64,000 bases of DNA from Bosea sp. OAE506. Its GTDB lineage: Bacteria > Pseudomonadota > Alphaproteobacteria > Rhizobiales > Beijerinckiaceae. Under the pieces are notes generated by a model. That model saw nothing but the letters and a program-made list of their open reading frames with translations. It ran no database searches and had not been told where the DNA came from. This document shows positions 11,261-21,203 of this stretch, in pieces. Position 1 is the stretch's first letter. Each line of letters begins with the position of its first letter. Both the position numbers and the translations under genes were made by a program. The stretch covers positions 379,501-443,500 of the forward strand of contig NZ_JBEPOB010000001.1 of the NCBI RefSeq assembly GCF_040546595.1, given 5' to 3'.

Positions 11261-11512
11261 ATGAAGATCGCGCCGCTTGCTGCCGTTGCCCTGGCGCTGA
11301 CCGCCAGCGGCTGCATCACACTGGAGGAGCGCCGCGCGCTCGATATGGAGCAGTGCCGCGGCTACGGCTTCCGCCAGGGGACCGATGCCTTCGCGCAATG
11401 CATGCAGAACATCGACCTCGAGCGCGCCGATGCGCGCCGCGCCTTTGCCTATCGCGATTTCAGCGGCCCCTATGGCGGATACGGCTTCGGCTACAGCTAT
11501 CGCCGCTGGTGA
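11261..11512 (+). CDS. Small lipoprotein of unknown function
   Basis: An 83-residue protein starting MKIAPLAAVALALTASGC, a lipoprotein signal with lipobox LTASGC (lipidated Cys at residue 18). The mature part is charged (LEERRALDMEQCRGYGFRQGTDAFAQCMQ) and ends with a Gly/Tyr-rich tail. The DAFAQCMQ-type segment recurs in small outer-membrane lipoproteins of Rhizobiales. ATG 11261 is chosen because the lipobox then falls at the normal distance. It ends 3 bases before the convergent MarR gene. Confidence 0.75.
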   Translation: MKIAPLAAVALALTASGCITLEERRALDMEQCRGYGFRQGTDAFAQCMQNIDLERADARRAFAYRDFSGPYGGYGFGYSYRRW

Positions 11513-11515
11513 GGC

Positions 11516-12031
11516 TCAGCCGCCCTCGCCGGATGGCGGGGCATAATCGCGCAGGGCCGGCAGCCGCGCCTGCAGGCGGCGCAGGAAGTCGAGGAGTTGC
11601 GCGCGCTCCTGCGTGCTGAAGCCTTCCAGCATCAGTTGCTCGCGGGCGGTGGCGAGCGCGATCAGACGGTCGTGCAGGGCATAGCCGCTGGCCGTGAGTT
11701 CGAGCAGCTGGCGGCGGGCATCGCGGGCATCGGGCCGCTCGGCAACATGGCCGGCGGCGACCAGCGTCGCGGCGCTGCGGCTGACCGCACCCTTGTCGAG
11801 GCCGATGACCTCACAGATGCGCTGGGCCGGGATACCGGGCTCGATGGCGAGCTGCGACATCACCCGCCATTCGGTAACGCCGACGCCGAAGCGCTCGAGA
11901 TACAGCCGCGAGGAGCTGCGCGACCAGGTGTTGGAGATCGCGGTCAGGAAATAGGGGACGTAGCCACCGAGATCGAGGACATCCCGCTCGGCGCCCTCCC
12001 CGGCGGCCTCGTCGCGTCTGGTCGAAGGCAT
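11516..12031 (-). CDS. MarR-family transcriptional regulator
   Basis: A roughly 171-residue winged-helix regulator. VTEWRVMSQLAIEPGIPAQRICEVIGLDKGAVSRSAATL is the MarR DNA-binding core, with the recognition helix at DKGAVSRSAATLVAAG and the wing at RPDARDARRQLLELT. It probably binds as a dimer and responds to a small aromatic ligand. I start at the ATG of MPSTRRDE (12031) rather than the longer frame at 12064. No obvious target operon is attached; the CobF gene upstream is on the same strand, 78 bases away. Confidence 0.85.
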   Translation of the reverse strand: MPSTRRDEAAGEGAERDVLDLGGYVPYFLTAISNTWSRSSSRLYLERFGVGVTEWRVMSQLAIEPGIPAQRICEVIGLDKGAVSRSAATLVAAGHVAERPDARDARRQLLELTASGYALHDRLIALATAREQLMLEGFSTQERAQLLDFLRRLQARLPALRDYAPPSGEGG

Positions 12032-12109
12032 GGTTCGTCCCGCAATCCGTGGCGCGCATCTCACATGGCGGTGCGGGGCTGAGCAAGCGTACGCCCTGGC
12101 CGCCCGCTG

Positions 12110-12859
12110 CTAAATCCGCCGCAGCAGATAGATGTCCATGATCCAGCCATGGCGCTCTCGCGCCGCGGCACGGACCCGCGCGATCTCGCCGGCGACCTCG
12201 GCGAGCGGGCCGGCGATGAGAATCTCGTCGGGCGTGCCGAGATAGGCGCCCCAGAAAATCTCCAGCCCCTCGGGCGCAATCTTCGCGAAGGCCTGCTCGC
12301 CGTCGAGCATGACGACGACGCCGTCCGGCGCCAGCGGCAGGCCGTCTGCCAGCTTGCGGCCGGTGGTGATCAGCACGGGCTCGCCGATGCGGTTGAGCGG
12401 GATGCGATGGCGGGCGGCGAGCGCCTGGACGCTGCTGATGCCGGGGATGACGTGCCAGTCCAGCGGCAAGCCACCGGCGCGGACGCGCTCGACGATGCGC
12501 AGCGTGCTGTCATAGAGCGCGGGATCGCCCCAGACGAGCAGCGCCCCGGTCTGTCCCTCCGCCAGCTCCTGCCGGAACAGCGCCTCGTAGGACGCGGCGA
12601 TGTGGGCGTGCCAGTCATCGACGACGCCGCGATAATCGTCCCCGGCTTCCGCGCGGCGTGGCGTTTCCATCGTCACGCTGCGATAGGGCTTTTCGATGAA
12701 GCGTGCGCAGATCGCTTCGCGCAGATGGCGCAGGGCCGCCTTCTCCTGCCCCTTGTCGGGCAGGAAGATCACATCGGCACGGTTGAGCGCCGCGATCGCC
12801 TGGACCGTCATCTGGTCGGGATCGCCGGCGCCGATGCCGATGATCAGCAATGTCCGCAT
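12110..12859 (-). CDS. cobF: Precorrin-6A synthase (deacetylating)
   Basis: CobF methylates precorrin-5 at C1 with S-adenosylmethionine and releases acetate, in the aerobic cobalamin pathway. The 249-residue protein begins MRTLLIIGIGAGDPDQMTVQAI, the tetrapyrrole methylase glycine motif with the CobF-specific 'GAGDPD' version. VWGDPALYDSTLRIVERV and WHVIPGISSVQALAARH are the other conserved blocks. The start at 12859 avoids a basic out-of-domain extension in the longer frame. It is solitary: no other cob genes are visible nearby. Confidence 0.92.
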   Translation of the reverse strand: MRTLLIIGIGAGDPDQMTVQAIAALNRADVIFLPDKGQEKAALRHLREAICARFIEKPYRSVTMETPRRAEAGDDYRGVVDDWHAHIAASYEALFRQELAEGQTGALLVWGDPALYDSTLRIVERVRAGGLPLDWHVIPGISSVQALAARHRIPLNRIGEPVLITTGRKLADGLPLAPDGVVVMLDGEQAFAKIAPEGLEIFWGAYLGTPDEILIAGPLAEVAGEIARVRAAARERHGWIMDIYLLRRI

Positions 12860-12926
12860 CCGCCTCGCCCTCCGTCGTCGGTCCGGCGCATAGCATGCCC
12901 CGCGGCGCAGGGCAGCGTCGGTTGCG

Positions 12927-13709
12927 TCAGAGGGCGCGGACGATCTCCAGCCGCGCGCCATGGGCCAGCGCCCGGTCGAGGCAGCGATCGGCCGGCCCGA
13001 AGAAGGAGAGAGCGAAGGCGCCCTGCCCGCGTCGGCCGAGCTGGCGCGTCAGCCCCTCGCAGGCCTCGCCGCGCGGCTGCGCCAGCGACAACATCTGTCG
13101 GCCGAGCCGGAACTGCGCCAGCGCAAAGCCCAGCCCGGGAGCGGCCCCGGTCGCGAGCGGCTCGAGGCCCGTGACGGCGCGATAGCGCACGACGGACGCC
13201 GCGAGATCGCGAACGGCGACCGTCACCCCCGCGATCCCCGTGACGCCATTGGCGTGGCGGCGGGCGGCGCCCTCGGGGACACGCAGCGCGCGCGGCGTCA
13301 CATCCTCGCAGAGAAAGGGAATGTCGGGCTCGGGCGGGCGCGAGGACCGCCAGGCGATGCGGGTTCCGTCCGGCTGCAGGCGCTCGCCGTCGATGGGCCC
13401 CTCGATCGCGATGCCGGCGTCGCGGATGCGCGCGGTGTCTGTATCGAGGCCGTCCGCCGGCAGCAGCGCGTAGTCGACCAGGCCGCTGCCCGCCTCGTCC
13501 AGCACCCGCCACCAGCGGAAGCCGGGCACGGGTCGCGAGAAGGCGATGATTTCGAGATAGGCGCCGTCGGCGAGCACGATCAGCGCATTGCGCGAACCGC
13601 GCGGATGCTCGCCGCCGGGCAGGACGGTGAAGCCGAGCGTCGTATAGTCGGCGATCGCCTTGTCCAGATCGGTGACGGCGATGACGATATGGTCGATGGA
13701 CTGGCGCAT
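12927..13709 (-). CDS. VOC-superfamily (glyoxalase-like) protein
   Basis: A 260-residue protein beginning MRQSIDHIVIAVTDLDKAIADY, a typical VOC (vicinal oxygen chelate) opening with a metal-ligand His. It continues LGFTVLPGGEHPRGSRNALIVLADGAYLEII, the 'glyoxalase-like domain' form, and a second related module follows (GVTVAVRDLAASVVRYRAV). It is likely a two-module cytoplasmic protein of unknown substrate. The start at 13709 follows GGGAGCC. It lies 67 bases upstream of cobF on the same strand, so the two may be co-transcribed, but a link to cobalamin is not shown. Confidence 0.8.
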   Translation of the reverse strand: MRQSIDHIVIAVTDLDKAIADYTTLGFTVLPGGEHPRGSRNALIVLADGAYLEIIAFSRPVPGFRWWRVLDEAGSGLVDYALLPADGLDTDTARIRDAGIAIEGPIDGERLQPDGTRIAWRSSRPPEPDIPFLCEDVTPRALRVPEGAARRHANGVTGIAGVTVAVRDLAASVVRYRAVTGLEPLATGAAPGLGFALAQFRLGRQMLSLAQPRGEACEGLTRQLGRRGQGAFALSFFGPADRCLDRALAHGARLEIVRAL

Positions 13710-13916
13710 GAGGCTCCCCTGACAGGCCCGGTCCACCATGGGTCGGCCGGAAAGCCCTCCGCGACAAGCCCGGCGCGCGCATCGCCGCACTGTGGCGGCC
13801 CGGCTTGACGGCAACGCCCCCCAAGAAAATCGGCGCGCGGACCGCTAGGGCGCCTTCGCATCGAAATCTCGGATTGATACGATTCGTTAAGAGTAGCTAA
13901 GTTGAGCGATTGATTC

Positions 13917-14726
13917 GTGTTGGCGTTCCCCAAGCTCCACAGGCGCACTCTTCGAGGCCATCACTTGAACGCGCTCCCTCTCGCCGACTCGCAGGATTGG
14001 CTGGGCACGCCGGCGCGCGCGAGGGCGGCCGACGGAGCGGCCGACGACGCGGCGGACCATGGCCGGCGCCCGTCCCTCGCCCAGCAGAGCTTCCTCGAAT
14101 TGCGGCTCGAAGCGGCGATGGGCCGGCTCGCCGCCATGGAAACGCTGATCGAGGCAGAACGGCTGCATCTGCGGCAGGCGCGCGCGGCATTGGCCGTCAG
14201 CGAGCGCACCCTCGAACAGCAGCGCGACGCGACCCTGCAGTCCGACCGCCAGAGGCAGGCGGCCGCCGCCGAGATCGGCCGGCTGAAGGAGGCCCTGCAC
14301 GAGGCGGCGATCGAGAAGGCGAGGCAGGCCAGCCGGATCGCGGCCCTGGACTCGGCCCTCGCCGAGCGCGCCACCGAGATCGCCCGCCTCGGCGGCGCCT
14401 GCACCACGGTCGAGGCCGAGCTGCGCGCGGCCCGGGCGCAGCATGTCTGGGCCACCGACGCGCTCCAGCGCGAATGCCTGCGGCTGGAGGAGTCCGTTCA
14501 GGGCGAGCGCCGCGACAAGCTGTTGCTGCAGCGCGCCCTCGACCTCGCCCGCGCCAATCGCCGCGCGCTGCAGGACCAACTGCTCGCCCTCTCCGCACCC
14601 TCGCGCGCGATCCCGGCCCTGCCGGCGCTTGCCGAATCACCTCATCGATCCACCCTCGGAGAGGACGGGCCTGCGCCGCCCGCCCTCCCGGCTCTCACGG
14701 AGCAAAGCCATGCAGCCTGCCGTTAG
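13917..14726 (+). CDS. Coiled-coil protein, first of four in tandem
   Basis: A 269-residue frame starting at GTG 13917 (a TTG follows at once). After a variable basic start it has a continuous coiled coil from about residue 60 to 220 (LRLEAAMGRLAAMETLIEAE; SERTLEQQRDATLQSDRQRQ; EIGRLKEAL), then a Pro/Ala-rich tail. There are no membrane spans or enzymatic motifs. It overlaps the next gene by 17 bases and begins a four-gene run of coiled-coil proteins. The start is uncertain. It could be a cytoskeletal or polarity scaffold; that is speculation. Confidence 0.65.
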   Translation: MLAFPKLHRRTLRGHHLNALPLADSQDWLGTPARARAADGAADDAADHGRRPSLAQQSFLELRLEAAMGRLAAMETLIEAERLHLRQARAALAVSERTLEQQRDATLQSDRQRQAAAAEIGRLKEALHEAAIEKARQASRIAALDSALAERATEIARLGGACTTVEAELRAARAQHVWATDALQRECLRLEESVQGERRDKLLLQRALDLARANRRALQDQLLALSAPSRAIPALPALAESPHRSTLGEDGPAPPALPALTEQSHAACR

Positions 14727-15159
14727 CGACCTCGCCACCGTCACCACCCTGCGCCAGAGCCTGCCGACCTCGGAGCAGTTCCTGAACGCTTCCGACAAGA
14801 TCGCCACCTTCCCGGCGGCGCCCCCCGAGCCCGTGCGGCAAGCCGCCCCGCTCGCGCCGCAGCGGGACTGGCCATCCGCGCTCGCCCTGATCGAGGAGAC
14901 GAGCGAGGCGATCCGGATCAGCAATCTGCGCTACGCCCAGCTCGAGGATCGGCTGCAGCAGACCATTGGGCAGGCGGCGGTGAACATGCGCGAGCTCGAG
15001 TCACAGATCGCCACCGCCAACGAGATGCTGTGGCGCTCCGAGGAGCGGGCCCGCCAGGCCGAGGCGCGCGCGCTGGAGGCGGAAGGCTGGCTCGCCCGTC
15101 TGCACGACGCGGTGACGACCTCGTTCTCGCCGGCGAACCGCCCGCAGCCGCGCGACTGA
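14710..15159 (+). CDS. Coiled-coil protein, second of four
   Basis: A 149-residue protein from ATG 14710 (GGAGCAAAGCC upstream). The N-terminal half is Pro/Ala-rich and probably disordered; the C-terminal half is a coiled coil (LIEETSEAIRISNLRYAQLE, ELESQIATANEMLWRSEERA, ARALEAEGWLARLHDAV). It overlaps the preceding gene and is followed after 2 bases by the third coiled-coil gene, so translation is probably coupled. No known family. Confidence 0.7.
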   Translation: MQPAVSDLATVTTLRQSLPTSEQFLNASDKIATFPAAPPEPVRQAAPLAPQRDWPSALALIEETSEAIRISNLRYAQLEDRLQQTIGQAAVNMRELESQIATANEMLWRSEERARQAEARALEAEGWLARLHDAVTTSFSPANRPQPRD

Positions 15160-15161
15160 TC

Positions 15162-15629
15162 GTGAACCAGAACGCGCCCAGTCTCAGCCGCGCGATGCTG
15201 CGGTCTCCCGTCAGCCGGGAGGTGCCGGAGCGCGGCGCGCCGCCGCCTCCGCGGCCGCTGGCGCGTCGCCTGACCGGCCGGCCGCATCCGCAGGACACGC
15301 TGGCGCTGGTCGAGGGTGCGGGGGCTGCTTTTGAATCGATGCAGCTCCAGTTGCTGGAGATCCTGCAGAAGGCGCGCGGCTCGCTGGCAGAGGCCGAGCG
15401 GGACAAGGCGAGGCTGCAGCAAGAGATCGCGACGCTGGCCCGGGAGAAAGACGATCTCAGCCAGCGCGCCCAGAAGGCGGAAGCCACGCTGAGCCGCGCC
15501 AACGAGGTGCTGCAGACGCAGCAGGGGGTGCTGGAGAAGGCCCTGCTGCGCGAGCGCGAGGCGGCGCAGCGGGCCTATATGCTGGAGCTCAAGCTGCGAC
15601 AGGCCGGGGGTGTGCCGCGCGCCGGCTGA
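15162..15629 (+). CDS. Coiled-coil protein, third of four
   Basis: A 155-residue frame from GTG 15162, two bases after the previous stop; an alternative ATG lies at 15195. A Pro/Arg-rich N-terminal segment (VSREVPERGAPPPPRPLARR) precedes a coiled coil (SMQLQLLEILQKARGSLAEA, LAREKDDLSQRAQKAEATLS, QQGVLEKALLREREAAQRAY). The heptad pattern resembles that of its neighbours. No known family is recognised and function is unknown. Confidence 0.7.
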   Translation: MNQNAPSLSRAMLRSPVSREVPERGAPPPPRPLARRLTGRPHPQDTLALVEGAGAAFESMQLQLLEILQKARGSLAEAERDKARLQQEIATLAREKDDLSQRAQKAEATLSRANEVLQTQQGVLEKALLREREAAQRAYMLELKLRQAGGVPRAG

Positions 15630-15810
15630 GGGCGGCGCTTTCGCCAAAGAAGTTGTTTGCAACTCGCGCCGCCTACCACTGCACTGTTGCCTTGGGTCAC
15701 GGCCCGTCTTCTGCTGCGGTACCGCATGCGTTGCGGCCCGGGCATTGCGATCGCCGGGCCGGGAGAGGCGGCGTGTCCCGCGTCGAGAGGGGCAAAGTGG
15801 GGTGGCTTCG

Positions 15811-16930
15811 ATGATCGGTGCAAGTCTGAGGCGTCTCATCGGGGGGCGGAGCGAGGCGCAGGAGGCCCCGCCGGCCGCCGCCTTCCCCGTGCCCGAGATC
15901 GCCGCCAACGAACCGGGCGAGCCGCTCGCCCCGATCGCACCGCCGCCGCCCAAGCCGGGCAGCTCGCACGAGGTCGGCCAGCTGATGACCGCCATCAGCG
16001 AGCAGTCCAACGAACTCCAGGCTGAATTCGCCAAGATCTCGAACTGGTCGGTCCAGCTCGACCTGCTGATGACGCGCACCGCGACGATGCAGCAGATCCT
16101 GCCGAAGTTCATCCAGACCTCGCAGGACCAGGCCGCGCAGATCGAGGAGCTGGGCAGCGTCTGCACGCGCCAGGAGCGCGAGATCGGCGGGCTGCAGAGC
16201 GAGATCGGCCATTATCGCCCGCTGGCGATGCGCTACGAGGAAGAGCTGCACCGCAGCCGCGCGGCCCTCGACCACAATCAGGCGGCGCTCGCCGCACTCG
16301 AAGCCGAGCACGCCAAGGTCCAGAGCGAGGTCAACTCGCTGATGCAGCGGCTCTCGCGGGCCGATTCGCGTATCCAGAGGCTTTCCGAGGAGCGCCAGGT
16401 CGTCGACCAGAAGCTGCTCGAGAAATCGGCGGCCGCGCAGAACCTCTCGCGCGAGGTCGCGATGCTGCGCTCGGACCTCGTCGCCGCGACCGGCGAGAAC
16501 ACGCCGCTTGCAGCGCGACATCGCCGCGCTGGCGGAGAAGATGAGCGGCGAGCGCGAGGGCGCCAACGAGGCCGCCGGCCAGGCGCAGGGGCGCATCGCC
16601 ACGGCGCTGCAGACGATCAAGGAACTGGAGGCGCAGGCTGCCGCTGCCGCCGAGCGCGAGCGCCGGCTGGTCGAGGATCTCGGCCAGCGCGACAAGACGG
16701 TCTACGACCTCGAAATCAAGCTCTCCGCCCTGCAGTCCAAGGCCGATTTCCTGACCGGCGTGAACCAGCAGCTGCGCACCGATCTGCGCCACCATATCGA
16801 CCATGTCGGCACCCTGGAGCACTCCAACCGCCAGCTGATCGAGGCGATGTCGCGCCACCGGCTCGCCACCGGCGCCGACGAGGCCGAGGAGGGCGCGCCG
16901 CCGGCGCGCCGCAGCGCGGCCGGCGAATAG
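15811..16930 (+). pseudogene. Coiled-coil protein, fourth of four, split by a +1 frameshift
   Basis: The frame from ATG 15811 (MIGASLRRLIGGRSEAQ) gives a Pro-rich linker and a long coiled coil (EVGQLMTAISEQSNELQAEF; RTATMQQILPKF; SRADSRIQRLSEERQVVDQK) up to ATGEN at about 16500. The coiled coil then continues in the next frame from 16505 (RLQRDIAALAEKMSGEREGA) to a TAG at 16928-16930, while the original frame turns into low-complexity Arg/Gly text. One extra C in ACGCCGCTTG (16501-16510) would explain it. The intact protein would be about 372 residues. It may be a real mutation or a sequencing error. Confidence 0.7.
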
Positions 16931-16952
16931 CCCTCGGCTCTGTCCAGCCTGC

Positions 16953-18602
<1,650 letters not shown>

Positions 18603-18855
18603 CTCATTTCCTCAACGGCGAATCGGCTCGCCGGCTTCTACGACGCCGGGGTGAAGCAACGGTTCCCGGATCGGGAGGCCGGTCGGCGCGGCGGCAGGTT
18701 AGGCGCGCGACGCGCGGGCTGTCGAGCCGCACCGGCCCGCGGCGGGGCGCTTGATCGGGATCAATGCGGCGGCGGCCGCGTTTGACGATCACAGCCCCGC
18801 AAGTCCCCGGGCATTGCTCCGGGGCATCGGGCCAGACCCAGCCGAGGAATTTCCA

Positions 18856-19260
18856 ATGCAACTCCCCCATGGTGCCGTGATCGCGCTCGTCGACGGCAAG
18901 CAGTTCGAGCTGTTCCGCAACAGCGGCAACGAAGCCGATCCGATGCTGGCCGCCCTGCCCTCGCCCGATCTCGACGAGCAGAACAAGGCCGGTGGTGGCG
19001 GTCGCGATTCGAGCTCGGCCAATCCGACCGGTCACCAGATCGACGAGGACGCCCATGCGGCGGCGGCGACCTCCTGGCTCAACCACCAGGTCACCGGGAA
19101 CAAGATCAGCCATCTCGTCGTCATCGCCTCGCCGCGGACGCTCGGCGAAATGCGGCGCCACTACCATAAGCAGCTCGAGGGCGCGCTCGTTGCCGAGCTG
19201 CCCAAGAACCTGATCGGCAAGAACGGTCACGAGCTGCTGGCCGCGCTGCAGGACAAGTGA
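18856..19260 (+). CDS. Host attachment-type protein
   Basis: A 134-residue protein beginning MQLPHGAVIALVDGKQFELFRNSG, with DEDAHAAAATSWLNHQV, the block ISHLVVIASPRTLGEMRRHYH and the end LPKNLIGKNGHELLAALQ. This matches the alphaproteobacterial 'host attachment protein' family, which has the fold of archaeal eRF1-like proteins and was named from Agrobacterium attachment work. The biochemical role is unclear. The in-frame start at 18751 is rejected in favour of ATG 18856, where the conserved domain begins. Confidence 0.82.
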   Translation: MQLPHGAVIALVDGKQFELFRNSGNEADPMLAALPSPDLDEQNKAGGGGRDSSSANPTGHQIDEDAHAAAATSWLNHQVTGNKISHLVVIASPRTLGEMRRHYHKQLEGALVAELPKNLIGKNGHELLAALQDK

Positions 19261-19382
19261 CCCTCGGCAGGGGCATCACGTCCCATCAGACGACGCGGAG
19301 CGCCGGCCTTGACTTCGATCAAGGCCGGGCGGGCGCATCCGGCGCATAGAGGAAGCTGGGGACCTCGCAACCGGGACCGCCG

Positions 19383-19781
19383 ATGACACGCAGGATATCG
19401 ACCGGCCGCATGAGCGACTGGCGGATCGCAGCACTCGTCGGCCTCGCGCTCGTCGGCGGCACCTTGCCGGCGCAGGCGATGCCGGCCGATGCGCAGCGGC
19501 CCGACAACGCCGAGAGCGCCGCGATCGGCAAGCAGGTGGCGCAGCGCTATTGCGGTGGCTGCCACGCCATCGAGGCGACCGGAGCCAGCCCCAACCCCAA
19601 GGCGCCGCCCTTCCCGCTGATCGCCGAGCGCTACCCTGGCGACAACCCGGCCCCCGTCCTGATCGACGGCACCGTGGTGCGCCATCCGGGCATGCCAGAG
19701 TTCAATTTGAGCGAGGACGAGACCGACGGCCTCGTGGCCTATATCCGGCGCGTTTCGCGCCGGTGGAAGCCGGCCTCCTGA
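19383..19781 (+). CDS. Monoheme c-type cytochrome
   Basis: A 132-residue exported protein. A signal sequence (WRIAALVGLALVGGTLPAQA) is followed by a single heme c site YCGGCH at about residues 57-62 and a likely axial Met in HPGMPEFNLSEDETDGLVAYI. It is a class I cytochrome c-like periplasmic electron carrier. It precedes a second small cytochrome by 38 bases, so the pair is probably one operon. The electron donor or acceptor is not identifiable. Confidence 0.88.
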   Translation: MTRRISTGRMSDWRIAALVGLALVGGTLPAQAMPADAQRPDNAESAAIGKQVAQRYCGGCHAIEATGASPNPKAPPFPLIAERYPGDNPAPVLIDGTVVRHPGMPEFNLSEDETDGLVAYIRRVSRRWKPAS

Positions 19782-19819
19782 CGCGGGAGCGCCTGCTTCG
19801 AAACGAGGAGCAACGGACG

Positions 19820-20185
19820 ATGCGCGAGACCAGGACCAGCCGGCCGATCCGTCACGCCGCCGCATTTGCCCGCGCCGGGCTCGCAGCGCTCGCTTTCGCG
19901 CTGGTCGGCGCAACCGGGGCCGCCGCGCAGGAGAGCGGCGACCCGCGCGCCGGCCTGGCCGTGGCCAGCGCCTTGTGCCAGCCCTGCCACGCGATCGATG
20001 GGGCGAGCCGCGATGCATCCCGGGTGCCGCCCGATTTCGGCGCCGTGGCCGACATGCCCTCGCAGACGGCGCTGTCGCTGCGGGTCTTCCTGCAGACGCC
20101 ACATGGGGCGATGCCACGCTATCAGCTCAGCGCCACCGAGACCGACGACGTCATCGCCTATGTTCTGAGCCTGAGGGCGCGCTGA
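19820..20185 (+). CDS. Monoheme c-type cytochrome
   Basis: A 121-residue exported protein starting at ATG 19820 with an Ala-rich signal peptide (AGLAALAFALVGATGAAAQ), then a heme-binding CQPCH and a likely axial Met in THGAMPRYQLSATETDDVIAYVLSL (shown in outline). It resembles its upstream neighbour in size and in the C-terminal 'ATETDDVIAYV' helix. The two may transfer electrons in series or to one dehydrogenase. The GAGGAGCAACGG upstream region supplies a good ribosome site. Confidence 0.85.
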   Translation: MRETRTSRPIRHAAAFARAGLAALAFALVGATGAAAQESGDPRAGLAVASALCQPCHAIDGASRDASRVPPDFGAVADMPSQTALSLRVFLQTPHGAMPRYQLSATETDDVIAYVLSLRAR

Positions 20186-20210
20186 GGGACATGGGCGCCG
20201 GCGGCACACT

Positions 20211-20756
20211 CTAGCGCTCCGGCAGCGGGGGCCGCTGCGCGCCGGCCTCGGCCATCAGGGCCTCGACCTCGTCGGCGCCGATGCGGCCGGCTGCGGCGAG
20301 CCGGCGCGCGATCCCCTCATGGGCCGTGCGCATCGCCGGCCGGTAGAGGATGGCGGTGGCCGCGCGGGCGCAGCGGGCGCGCAGCAGGCCGGCATCGGGC
20401 GGCTGCAGCAGCGCGATGAAGGGCTGCATCTGGTCGAGATCGTCCCCATGCGAGCGCAGTTCGCCGGGATACCATTTCAGCCCCTCGGCCCCGTCCCAGT
20501 AGACCATCTCGCCGCATTGGCCGGCGCTGAGGATCGTGATCTCGATCTCCGCACGGCGCAGATCGCCGGCGCGATCGACCTGGAAGCCGCGGCGATAGGG
20601 CTCGAAGCAGGTTTCGCCGGAGACGCCCTGCGGCGGCCGGAGCCAAGCATGGGTGATGGCGCGGCGGTGATGCCAGCCGACGACGATGTGCCCGGCCTCG
20701 TGAAAGGCGCAGGCAGCCCGCCGGATCGCAGGGGGAATGGCCTCGAGTTTCGGCAT
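20211..20756 (-). CDS. Orphan HEAGH (M41-like) putative zinc metallopeptidase domain protein
   Basis: A 181-residue protein with CAFHEAGHIVVGW near the N-terminus, the HExxH zinc site in the 'HEAGH' form used by FtsH peptidase domains, and ITILSAGQCGEMVYWD further on, resembling the FtsH block around 'LAGRAAEE' where the third ligand normally follows. There is no AAA ATPase domain and no membrane segment, so it would be a free-standing peptidase-like domain, as seen in a few bacterial DUFs. Activity is uncertain. Confidence 0.6.
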   Translation of the reverse strand: MPKLEAIPPAIRRAACAFHEAGHIVVGWHHRRAITHAWLRPPQGVSGETCFEPYRRGFQVDRAGDLRRAEIEITILSAGQCGEMVYWDGAEGLKWYPGELRSHGDDLDQMQPFIALLQPPDAGLLRARCARAATAILYRPAMRTAHEGIARRLAAAGRIGADEVEALMAEAGAQRPPLPER

Positions 20757-20789
20757 GGTGCTGGCTGTCGTCGCCCGGCGCGGCGCGGC

Positions 20790-21023
20790 TCAGATCTGCG
20801 CGCGGCCGGCCGGCGTGATCGTGACCGTGCCGTTGGGCCCGTCCTCGAACCAGCCGAGCGCCTTGCCGTGCTCGTAGCTCGCCACGACCGCCGTGGTCTC
20901 CCAGCCATTCATCGCCGCGATCGAGAGCAGGTTGCCGGCCGCCAGCAACTCGCCGGGCTCGGTCTCGAAATGGGCGAAGACGTCCAGCGCCAGCCGGGCC
21001 TTGTCCGCATCGCTCGTCGCCAT
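20790..21023 (-). CDS. Small hypothetical protein
   Basis: A 77-residue protein from ATG 21023 (MATSDADKARLALDVFAHFE). It looks helical with a winged C-terminal part (NGTVTITPAGRAQI). It lies 33 bases upstream of the HEAGH gene on the same strand, so the two probably form an operon. The longer frame from 21080 adds an unlikely extension. Function unknown. Confidence 0.6.
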   Translation of the reverse strand: MATSDADKARLALDVFAHFETEPGELLAAGNLLSIAAMNGWETTAVVASYEHGKALGWFEDGPNGTVTITPAGRAQI

Positions 21024-21203
21024 AGCACCGTCTCCCGCCCGCGTCGCCGGCAGGATGTCCGCGCCGCCGCTCAGAGGCAAGCCCGGCCGTGCCGGCTCGC
21101 ACGCGACGTCATGACGGGCGCCCGCCGGGCGGCGCCCGTGCTAGGCTGCCGGGATGAAAGCTTCGCCGACCGGCGGCGCCACGCCAGCGATGCGGACCAG
21201 GCC

